The position numbers and the translations under genes were made by a program. From an uncultured Atopobium sp. (lineage in GTDB: Bacteria; Actinomycetota; Coriobacteriia; Coriobacteriales; Atopobiaceae): a stretch of 12,404 nt of DNA. The notes beneath the pieces were generated by a model. That model was not told where the DNA came from. It saw nothing but the letters and a program-made list of their open reading frames with translations, and searched no databases. The stretch spans positions 1 to 12,404 of the forward strand of contig CALIZS010000047.1 of the NCBI GenBank assembly GCA_938028565.1, read 5' to 3'. Below, one piece after another: positions 6,823 to 12,404 of this stretch (position 1 is its first letter; every line of letters begins with the position of its first letter).

Positions 6823-7683
6823 ATGAGTAATTCCGAAAACAAAGCAAAAACACGTGTCATAGGAGATATGCACCTTAAAGAAGATCTCATTTTAAGTCGA
6901 GTTGACCAAGCGATAAAGAAACTGGATGTTAATCGCGTTGTGTTTTGCGGGGACTATGTTGATGAGTGACACTCCAACCGCTCGATTATGTTGGATGCGA
7001 TTGATGACTTTTTAACATGGATTGACGGTAAAAGAAAGCATGGTCTTGATGTTGATTTTGTCCTAGGAAACCATGACATGCAATATTTACGAGGTATTCC
7101 AGGGCCTGGTACGCATACCGATCTCTATAAAGAAGTTTCGGAAGCGCTTACCTATATGAAGGTTCAGATGGCATGCGTTGTGGGCAATTATGTAGTAACA
7201 CACGCGGGCATAACAAGGGAGTGGGCTTATCGCTTTCTTACGTCAGATCAAAGGGAAACTCCTTGTACGCTTTCCGATGCTCTCAATGAAATGTTTCGAC
7301 GTGGAGACGATAAAGCTCTCGCGGCACTTGACAGTGCAGGGCCAGGTCGTGGTGGAAGCGAAATTGCCAGTCCACTTTGGGCGGATTTATCAGAGCTCTA
7401 TCAAGATCCGCTTCCTGGTGTCAATCAAATTGTTGGACATACTCCCGTTGAATCCATTGATATATGGGAGATTCCTACCAAAGATGGTGCACGTACAAAA
7501 TCAAAGTTGATTTTTTGCGATACGTTCAGTCTTACGCCACATTTGATAGCCGTTGGAGATGGCAGCATGCTTCTGGTTGAGGGCACGTCGGCCAGAGTGG
7601 TAACTTCAGAAGAGCTGGGCTTGGAGTCGTGGGATATGGCTTCTTGGAACTGGATGAATACCTACGTATTGTCATTTTTGTAG
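6823..7683 (+). pseudogene. calcineurin-like metallophosphoesterase with in-frame TGA
   Basis: Read from ATG 6823 the frame codes for 286 residues with one TGA as codon 49 (6967-6969). All signature motifs of the calcineurin-like phosphoesterases are there: GDMH (14-17), GDYVDE (43-48), GNHD (82-85), THAG (126-129) and GHTP (205-208), the set used by ApaH/PrpA-type phosphatases to hold two metal ions. The stop follows GDYVDE directly, where a TGG Trp codon would need only one base change. Translation restarting at ATG 6988 would lose the first two metal motifs, so that product should be inactive. The start has only a weak site (GAGAGG) and lies 31 bases after the toxin remnant, same strand. 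It may be a recent nonsense mutant, or a sequencing error. The substrate is unknown. Confidence 0.82.
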
Positions 7684-7723
7684 AGCGATTAGGGTGACAA
7701 TAAAAAGAAGTAGTAGGCGAATT

Positions 7724-7756
7724 GAGTGTACTTAACGTGCTGGAAAAGGAACACTC
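7724..7756. terminator. possible shared terminator hairpin between convergent genes
   Basis: GAGTGT (7724-7729) pairs with ACACTC (7751-7756) around a 21-base loop, between the convergent metallophosphoesterase and flavodoxin genes. The stem is short and the loop long, so this is weak. Confidence 0.25.
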
Positions 7757-7757
7757 T

Positions 7758-8240
7758 TTAGTCTTTTGAATCCCGATAAACCCTTGACGTTTCCAACCAT
7801 TTTTGTAATTCGTCAAAGCTGTAATCGCCTTTCAGAGCGATACCCGTTTTTATATGAGACGCACCGCATTCTCTTTTGTAGTCCTCAAGCATGTGGCCGA
7901 AGCCTCCACCACCATGTGTGCAAAACGGAATAATTGTCTTCCCGCTTAAATCCGTTGTTCTCAAAAATGAAAGAACAGGAGGAGCAAACGTTTTCAGCCA
8001 GTTAGGAGAGCCTATGAAGATTGTTTCAAAGTCGTCTATATTTGCAAGACCTTGTCGCAACGGAGGACAATACCCCTTTTCAATTTGAGCTCTTACCTCT
8101 TTTACTGCCGTGTTATATGAAAAGGAATACGGATCTTGAGGTTCAAGCTCTTGTAGTTCTCCGTCCGTAATGAGTGCAATGTCTTCCGCGAGCTTTCTTG
8201 TTATGCCTGAATATGAGTAGTACACAATCAAAGGATTCAT
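7758..8240 (-). CDS. flavodoxin family protein
   Basis: This 160-residue protein has the flavodoxin fold and should carry FMN as a one- or two-electron carrier. The phosphate-binding loop is YYSYSGITRK (7-16), followed by the family's IFIGSPNW (74-81) and the THGGGGFG loop (108-115) that contacts the isoalloxazine ring; its overall style is that of the Flavodoxin_4-type proteins annotated in Gram-positive anaerobes. Length is normal. It is the last of three minus-strand genes after TetR and HsmA, 116 bases beyond the HsmA stop. Its leader is unusual: the ribosome-binding site and ATG lie in the last of three 22-bp tandem repeats. The chosen ATG (8240) has AGGA eight bases upstream. A physiological partner is not visible. 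Confidence 0.88.
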   Translation of the reverse strand: MNPLIVYYSYSGITRKLAEDIALITDGELQELEPQDPYSFSYNTAVKEVRAQIEKGYCPPLRQGLANIDDFETIFIGSPNWLKTFAPPVLSFLRTTDLSGKTIIPFCTHGGGGFGHMLEDYKRECGASHIKTGIALKGDYSFDELQKWLETSRVYRDSKD

Positions 8241-8299
8241 GTAAGGATTCCTATCGATTCATGTAAGGATTCCTATCGATTCATGTAAGGATTTCTATC
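8234..8299 (-). repeat. three 22-bp tandem repeats carrying Shine-Dalgarno and ATG
   Basis: Units lie at 8234-8255, 8256-8277 and 8278-8299; the first two are identical and the third differs by one base. On the minus strand each contains AGGA (AGAA in the outermost copy), an 8-base spacer and ATGAATC. The innermost ATG starts the flavodoxin gene. The two outer ATGs each open a three-codon frame, ATG AAT CGA TAG, whose stop overlaps the next AGGA. The layout could couple or dampen translation of flavodoxin. Confidence 0.9.
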
Positions 8300-8328
8300 G
8301 GTCGGCTGGTGTAATGTAGTGCCGACAC

Positions 8329-8334
8329 ATTATA
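8329..8334 (-). promoter_or_regulatory. candidate -10 box for the flavodoxin gene
   Basis: TATAAT on the minus strand lies about 30 bases before the 22-bp repeats and in the gap after the HsmA gene. There is no good -35 box at 16-18 bases, so an internal promoter is possible but unproven. A GTCGGC/GCCGAC inverted repeat (8301-8306, 8321-8326) lies just downstream. Confidence 0.3.
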
Positions 8335-8356
8335 TCGCCAAATTATCCTTTCATAG

Positions 8357-8821
8357 CTACGTGCGAGCACATGGTTTGCATTGATATACAATGAGGCCAA
8401 TGACGAAGGCTATACCAATCGCTATACCAAGCGCGAGGTTTGGTCCTATGGCAAGAGCAGGTATTCCCATGAGCATGCCGCAAATGTAAGGCACAAGCCA
8501 CACAAGCCAAACTCCAATACTGAGACGATGGAAGCGAGCGAGCGTTGTAGGATTTTTCTTGGAATACACAATGGTTGCCCATACTGCGTGTACGATCATA
8601 AGGATAATTGCAAGTGCTCCGGTCGTCGCATGTACCGGATTCTGAGAGCCGTTTTGTGCAATAAAAGACATACATGCTGTTCCTGTTGTGTCACACGTAA
8701 GCCCCAAGTAAAAAAGCACGATATGACTCAGTTTAAGTGTGCCCGACTGGCGTTCGGCAAAAACGCCAATAGTATAAAAAACGAGCGCGCCCGTAATCGC
8801 TACCGTAGCAAATCCAAGCAT
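8357..8821 (-). CDS. HsmA-family membrane protein (TIGR03987 type)
   Basis: This 154-residue protein is almost wholly hydrophobic with about five membrane segments (2-21, 31-50, 66-86, 101-120, 127-146). The N-terminal ITGALVFYTIGVFAER and the central VHATTGALAIILMIVHAVWA are typical of the HsmA family. Four histidines (H33, H64, H78, H98) lie at or near helix ends in a pattern that could hold heme; HsmA of Clostridioides difficile is reported to bind heme and limit oxidative damage under control of HsmR. I chose ATG 8821 because family members begin about 10 residues before the LVFYTIGV motif; the frame is also open to a TTG at 8863. It follows the TetR gene by 137 bases on the same strand. 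Family assignment is from pattern memory, and heme binding here is inference. Confidence 0.8.
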   Translation of the reverse strand: MLGFATVAITGALVFYTIGVFAERQSGTLKLSHIVLFYLGLTCDTTGTACMSFIAQNGSQNPVHATTGALAIILMIVHAVWATIVYSKKNPTTLARFHRLSIGVWLVWLVPYICGMLMGIPALAIGPNLALGIAIGIAFVIGLIVYQCKPCART

Positions 8822-8910
8822 AAAGACACCGTCCCATACATATTGCTCTACCTTTTGGTTCAAGCATTTGGTCGTGATTTATGGACGGTATTGATGCTAG
8901 TTGCCATAGT

Positions 8911-8936
8911 GTGAACAACAATACGGTTTGGTTCAC
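8911..8936. repeat. inverted repeat between tetR and hsmA-like genes
   Basis: GTGAAC (8911-8916) and GTTCAC (8931-8936) are separated by 14 bases, in the 137-base gap between the TetR stop and the HsmA start. It could be a regulator site, an RNA hairpin or chance. Confidence 0.35.
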
Positions 8937-8958
8937 GATGCTTTGGTCAGACGCTATT

Positions 8959-9594
8959 TTAGAGATTATGCCGGCCGGTATCGTAAAGACCGCGTTCAAG
9001 GAGCGTAAACAGTACCGTGCAATCGGCGTTTTTCTCGCGTAAGGAATCCAACATGGCACGCACAGTAAACGTCGTAATAGACGCTACATCTATCTCTGCT
9101 GGTAGTGTTTTCCAATCAATATGCTCATCTTGTGTGAGAACTTTTTCAAGTCCTGACTTTGCATGTTCAAGCATGGTATCCATGCGAATTTGGGCGGCGA
9201 GAAGATCGGCTTTTGGAAGATCTTTCCAGTCCCTTAACCAGTCTCTCCTAAAGACAGCAACTGCTGCAGAGGCGCAATCCCAAAGTCTCTTGCAATACTC
9301 GACATATGATTCTTCCACGTTGATATGACATATATCCTGGAAGAGAGTGTGCTCAAAGTAACGTTCAGCGGCCGCGACCATGATGTCGCTCTTTGAAGGA
9401 AAGAGTTTGTACAAGTAGCCAACTGAAACATTTGCATTCCGTGCGACTCCTCGTGCGGAAATTGCGGCAAGTCCTTGTTTTGCCCCAATAGAATAGGCGG
9501 CTGCAATGATTCTTTCTTTTTGTGCGGCACTGTCATCAATCTCTGTGGTTTGGATTGTATTTTTCTTGCGCGCAGCATGACTCTGCTCACTCAT
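8959..9594 (-). CDS. TetR/AcrR-family transcriptional regulator
   Basis: This 211-residue protein has an N-terminal helix-turn-helix at about 45-66, GLAAISARGVARNANVSVGY then LYKLFPSKSDIMVAA, which is the classic TetR DNA-binding signature. The C-terminal part is the variable ligand and dimer domain. I chose ATG 9594 (MSEQSHAARKK), with AAAGG about ten bases upstream; the frame stays open to 9792, but the added 66 residues run through a palindrome and -10-like box and into the 23-bp repeats, so they are probably not translated. It heads a minus-strand set with the HsmA-like and flavodoxin genes and most likely controls them and itself. The inducing ligand is not known; heme is a guess from the HsmA neighbour. 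Confidence 0.9.
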   Translation of the reverse strand: MSEQSHAARKKNTIQTTEIDDSAAQKERIIAAAYSIGAKQGLAAISARGVARNANVSVGYLYKLFPSKSDIMVAAAERYFEHTLFQDICHINVEESYVEYCKRLWDCASAAVAVFRRDWLRDWKDLPKADLLAAQIRMDTMLEHAKSGLEKVLTQDEHIDWKTLPAEIDVASITTFTVRAMLDSLREKNADCTVLFTLLERGLYDTGRHNL

Positions 9595-9648
9595 AAAACA
9601 CAGACCTTTCGCTTTTATAGCCGCTGTATACGTATGGCGTACGCACTT

Positions 9649-9667
9649 TATAATACCGGCTATTATA
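9649..9667 (-). promoter_or_regulatory. candidate operator and -10 box of the TetR gene
   Basis: TATAATA and its exact inverse TATTATA flank five bases (CCGGC on the plus strand). On the minus strand the first half provides a perfect TATAAT -10 box (9662-9667), about 70 bases before the TetR start. A palindrome covering a -10 box is what an autoregulated TetR repressor would bind. A second, less exact inverted repeat (TGTATACG/CGTACGCA) lies at about 9625-9645. No good -35 box is seen. Confidence 0.4.
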
Positions 9668-9778
9668 CCTTGTGAAATTGCCTCGATATTTTCGAAGTTG
9701 GAGAAACAACGGGCTTCTTGTCGGCGAATTTCAGGAGGAATAACGGCATACAGCAATTCCTTCACTGCGGTTAATCCT

Positions 9779-9870
9779 TCGAAAATCATCAATGTAATGG
9801 CTCGAAAAACATAGTTGAGTTAGCTCGAAAATCATAAATGGAAATCCTCGAAAATCATAAATGAAGAGTT
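9779..9870. repeat. four 23-bp direct repeats upstream of the ATPase gene
   Basis: Units begin at 9779, 9802, 9825 and 9848, exactly 23 bases apart. Each starts TCGAAAA; units 3 and 4 share TCGAAAATCATAAATG exactly, unit 1 differs by one base in this core and unit 2 by four. The remaining seven bases of each unit vary. The array ends at the candidate -35 box of the ATPase gene and starts beside the region before the TetR gene. Regular spacing near two helical turns suggests a protein-binding array. Confidence 0.85.
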
Positions 9871-9899
9871 GAATTTGTGCTATCATCAGGCATTACAAT
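9869..9899 (+). promoter_or_regulatory. candidate promoter of the ATPase gene
   Basis: TTGAAT (9869-9874) and TACAAT (9894-9899) are 19 bases apart, a slightly long spacer. The -35 overlaps the end of the last 23-bp repeat. Confidence 0.35.
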
Positions 9900-9923
9900 A
9901 GTTCTTACGAGGAAGGGGGTCTT

Positions 9924-11210
9924 ATGAGATATTCAAAGTTTAAGCCGGAAACATACATTCCTCGTATTATTGATTCACAGGTGCAGGTCCTTCTGGATAC
10001 CTTTGGTGGTATAGAACTTTGTGGTCCTCGTTGGTCGGGGAAATCCTGGACGGCACAGTCATTTGGCGAGAGTGTGACACGTGTGGATGAATCCGAACAG
10101 ATCTATATGGATGATCCACAGCTTGCTCTTGTTGGTGATACCCCTCATGTTATTGACGAGTGGCAAGATATACCTGCTATATGGAATATTGTACGTCATA
10201 GGATTGATGATAGTGCAAATAAGCCGGGACAGTTTATTTTGACAGGCTCCTCCACTCCTCCCGAGGATGAAAAAAGACATAGTGGAGCAGGACGCATTGC
10301 ACGGTTGCGTATGCATACTATGAGTCTTGCAGAGACTGGAGATTCTACGGGAGCAGTATCTCTTTTGGGACTCTTTGAAGATTCCTTCCAGCCGGCGCAA
10401 TCTCATATTGATCTCGCCGATTTAGCCAATATTGTATGCCGCGGTGGGTGGCCGGCTCTTCAAACAAAAAAATTGGCGGATCCAAGGGCCGTTACCGATG
10501 AGTATCTTAATGCACTTTTTGATGTAAGCATGCCTCGCGCGGGGAAAAGTCCACTTCTGTCCCGCCGCATAGCTGCATCTCTTGCACGAAATGTAGCAAC
10601 GAGTGCAACGCTGGGTACCGTGAGAGATGATATTGCTGCCTTTGACAATATAGCTCCGGTGGATGGGACCATATCCTCATACCTTGAAGAGTTTAGACGC
10701 AACTATTTTATTGAGGAGCTCTCGGGCTGGGATGCGCCAATCAGGTCAAAGTCAAGGCTGCGCACGAAACCAAAACGATATTTCTGCGATACGTCTCTCG
10801 TGGCCAGTTTATTAGGTGTCGACTCTTCACGCTTACTTAAAGACGGACAGCTTTTTGGTTTATTGATTGAGTCACTCTGCATTCATGATTTGTCCGTTTA
10901 CGTTTCCGCTTTGCCTAAGTCGTATGGGGGATCTTTACGATATTATGCGGACGCCGATGGGCTTGAGGTTGACGCCATTATTGAATTGACGGATGGTCGA
11001 TGGGCAGCCATTGAAATCAAGATGGGGGAATCTAAAGTGGAAGATGCGGCTGCGAATCTCATAAGAGTTGCGAGAAAGGTGGCTGCTAATCCTGCAGCAA
11101 GAAATCCTAAGCCTAGCTTTATGGCTGTGCTGCTCGGTAAAGGGACGATGGCGCGTAGACGGCGCTCGGATGGGATATATGTTATTCCGATCGATACCTT
11201 GGGGGCATAA
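9924..11210 (+). CDS. AAA-type ATPase with DUF4143 C-terminal domain
   Basis: This 428-residue protein has an N-terminal ATPase domain: Walker A GPRWSGKS at 34-41, Walker B HVIDEW at 75-80 with D78-E79, and QFILTGSS (103-110) in the sensor position, followed by the GAGRIARLRMHTMSLAE segment usual for this family. The C-terminal half fits DUF4143, a PD-(D/E)XK-like fold: E317, D350 (LEVDAIIEL) and the E-x-K motif at 364-366 (EIK) are candidate catalytic residues. ATG 9924 follows a very strong GAGGAAGGGGG site by five bases. Such proteins are common and mobile in bacteria and archaea, and their function is not established; nuclease activity, a toxin-like role or DNA-bound regulation are all guesses. 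It stands alone between the TetR set and the IS30 element, with a repeat array upstream that may serve it. Confidence 0.92.
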   Translation: MRYSKFKPETYIPRIIDSQVQVLLDTFGGIELCGPRWSGKSWTAQSFGESVTRVDESEQIYMDDPQLALVGDTPHVIDEWQDIPAIWNIVRHRIDDSANKPGQFILTGSSTPPEDEKRHSGAGRIARLRMHTMSLAETGDSTGAVSLLGLFEDSFQPAQSHIDLADLANIVCRGGWPALQTKKLADPRAVTDEYLNALFDVSMPRAGKSPLLSRRIAASLARNVATSATLGTVRDDIAAFDNIAPVDGTISSYLEEFRRNYFIEELSGWDAPIRSKSRLRTKPKRYFCDTSLVASLLGVDSSRLLKDGQLFGLLIESLCIHDLSVYVSALPKSYGGSLRYYADADGLEVDAIIELTDGRWAAIEIKMGESKVEDAAANLIRVARKVAANPAARNPKPSFMAVLLGKGTMARRRRSDGIYVIPIDTLGA

Positions 11211-11436
11211 GAGATTGTGGAGAGGAATATTCGAGTAAAGTGCATTTAAACTCCAACTTCTCCATCTTACGTGTGTCCTTCAACTGATTCTAAATAAAGC
11301 TGTCTTGTATATAATGAAATTCATGCGACACTTGCTTGACCCTTCTATACGGGATACGAATCGGAGAAGATGTGACACTCTTTGGAAAATCAGTTTCTAA
11401 AAAACTGGCCGATAAGGGCTTTTCGCTCTTGAATTC
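11211..11436 (+). other. spacer between ATPase gene and IS30, with start of a possible interrupted gene
   Basis: The spacer is A+T rich and contains a TATAAT at about 11310-11315 that could serve as a -10 box. GTG 11372, with GGAGAAG just before it, opens a frame VTLFGKSVSKKLADKGFSLL that looks like a real gene start (amphipathic, Lys-rich) but reaches a TGA at 11459-11461 inside the IS30-related sequence. A small gene cut by the insertion is the best reading. I do not recognise the protein. Confidence 0.3.
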
Positions 11437-12404
11437 TCAAAGCAAGTGCAACGTTTGGTGATGGTAAACTTCCCAAGGGCACTTCCAACCCAGTCGCTTA
11501 CGTGGCCTCAGATTGAGCTCATTATATACTGCCTCAATCTCTCTATCGCTAATCAATGAGAGGTCTGTACCTTTTGGAAAATACTCTCTGATGAGACCGT
11601 TGGTATTTTCATTAGTACCTCTTTGCCAGGGATGATGTGGAAGACAGAAGTAGATACTTACTCCAATAGCTTCTTGAAGCTCTGCTGCACGAGCAAACTC
11701 AGATCCACGATCAAGCGTTATGGTTTTTACTACCTCACCTCTCAAAGCTTGCTGTATAGCTACATTGACATCGGCACTAGACCCTGATGCAGCTTTGCCA
11801 CCAACAAGGTAGCCGCTCATACGGTCAACTTGTGTGACCAGGCGGGGCCCTTTAGCTTTACCGATGACGGTATCTCCTTCCCAGTCTCCAATGCGTTGGC
11901 GATCTGCAACCTCTTTTGGTCTTTCGACAAGTTCATGGGTTATTCGTATTTTTCCTCTGCGCTCTATGAGGTGTTTTGTATGTCGTCGTTTACCTCGGTG
12001 TCTAAGTCTTCTTCGTACAGACTGTACACCTGGAAGTTCACAGTCTAGTTTCCCTGAGTATATGGCTCTATATATAGTGCTACAGCTGACAGGAGCGTAT
12101 GAAAGCTCCAAGTGTAGTCTTCCTGCAATCTGCTCAGGTGAGAAGTGGCGACTACAGATAAGAAAGACAATACGTGCACGAAGGCTTGGATCATCGAGTA
12201 GGGTGCGTTTCTTGCAAGCCTGGCGTCGAACATCGGTTTTTCTCTGGGCAGTCGAAGCCCTATAGCAAAGATGCGCTACTCCAATGATTGTCCAACCGTT
12301 TCTTTTAATCTCCCGTGAAATACTTGATTTGTTTCGACCGAGCTTACGGGCAATCTGGCTTATACTTTCATGATTTTTCCACCAGACCATAATGTCTTCG
12401 CGCT
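11424..12404 (-). mobile_element. IS30-family insertion sequence, partial
   Basis: The transposase gene fills this stretch and continues past the window. The left boundary is approximate: the terminal repeat probably lies in the region around the transposase stop (11424-11455, including GCAAGTGCAACG), but the other end is outside the window, so the arms cannot be paired and no target duplication can be checked. Confidence 0.75.
11437..12404 (-). CDS. IS30-family transposase, 5' end outside window
   Basis: The reading frame enters from beyond the right edge (the codons before Met at 12390 give R-E-D-I, in line with the family), so that Met is not the start. The visible part has the IS30 helix-turn-helix SISQIARKLGRNKSSISREI near the N-terminus and the catalytic DDE domain: first Asp in RIGDWEGDTVIGK, second in TLDRGSEF, and Glu in RGTNENTNGLIREYFPKG. 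No stop or shift interrupts it, so the enzyme may be active. It cuts and joins DNA to move the element. It ends CACTTGCTTTGA, within the presumed terminal repeat. It lies opposite to and downstream of the ATPase gene. Confidence 0.95.
   Translation of the reverse strand, partial: REDIMVWWKNHESISQIARKLGRNKSSISREIKRNGWTIIGVAHLCYRASTAQRKTDVRRQACKKRTLLDDPSLRARIVFLICSRHFSPEQIAGRLHLELSYAPVSCSTIYRAIYSGKLDCELPGVQSVRRRLRHRGKRRHTKHLIERRGKIRITHELVERPKEVADRQRIGDWEGDTVIGKAKGPRLVTQVDRMSGYLVGGKAASGSSADVNVAIQQALRGEVVKTITLDRGSEFARAAELQEAIGVSIYFCLPHHPWQRGTNENTNGLIREYFPKGTDLSLISDREIEAVYNELNLRPRKRLGWKCPWEVYHHQTLHLL

Noticed and set aside
6967..6969. TGA as selenocysteine codon in the metallophosphoesterase
   Set aside because: The residue is not at a redox or catalytic position known for selenoproteins, and no clear selenocysteine-insertion hairpin or selenium gene is in view. 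A mutated Trp codon is simpler.
8234..8299. CRISPR array from the 22-bp repeats
   Set aside because: The units are directly adjacent with no spacers, and there are no cas genes.
8381..8914. 177-codon plus-strand frame opposite the HsmA gene
   Set aside because: The opposite strand gives a coherent membrane protein; this frame gives a Cys/His/Lys-rich low-quality sequence.
9595..9792. N-terminal extension making TetR 277 residues
   Set aside because: TetR regulators start shortly before the helix-turn-helix; the extension crosses a palindrome with a -10 box and the repeat array.
9779..9870. CRISPR array or plasmid origin from the 23-bp repeats
   Set aside because: The variable part is only seven bases, and no replication protein or cas gene is nearby. 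The DUF4143 ATPase is not a known initiator.
11834..12265. 143-codon plus-strand frame opposite the IS30 transposase
   Set aside because: It is a shadow of the conserved transposase reading frame.

Overview
The window most likely comes from a member of the Coriobacteriia, near Atopobium/Lancefieldella or Olsenella. This is an inference from protein style, the tilS-hpt pair and general base use; there is no rRNA or marker gene to prove it. No tRNA, rRNA or CRISPR array was seen.

Left part (about 1-6230) is a conserved chromosomal stretch of richer, even base composition. On the minus strand lie tilS (tRNA-Ile lysidine synthetase), hpt (hypoxanthine phosphoribosyltransferase, stop/start overlap with tilS) and a class I/II PLP aminotransferase. 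Divergent from tilS is a WalJ/YycJ-type metallo-beta-lactamase-fold hydrolase. Then comes an Hsp20 small heat-shock protein (minus) with a clear intrinsic terminator, and divergently a 187-residue protein with an acidic N-terminus and one C-terminal membrane segment that I do not recognise. The spacers carry large hairpins, including a 30-bp perfect palindrome and a possible IS3-type end pair at the left edge.

Right part (about 6240-12404) looks accessory: it is visibly more A+T rich, has two damaged genes and ends in an insertion sequence. After a block of mosaic repeats come a YafQ/RelE-type toxin whose N-terminus and antitoxin are missing, and a calcineurin-like metallophosphoesterase interrupted by one in-frame TGA. 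Next, on the minus strand, is a three-gene set in the order TetR regulator, HsmA-family membrane protein, flavodoxin; by analogy with the HsmRA heme-sensing system of Clostridioides difficile it may be a heme or redox stress cassette. Divergent from it is an AAA-type ATPase with a DUF4143/PD-(D/E)XK-like C-terminus, preceded by four exactly spaced 23-bp direct repeats. The right edge holds an IS30-family transposase running off the window, which seems to have landed just after the start of a small unidentified gene.

A recurring theme is short tandem repeats at the 5' ends of genes: 24-bp units coding for octapeptides in tilS, 13-bp units before the membrane protein gene, 22-bp units that triplicate the ribosome-binding site and start codon of the flavodoxin gene, and 23-bp units before the ATPase gene.
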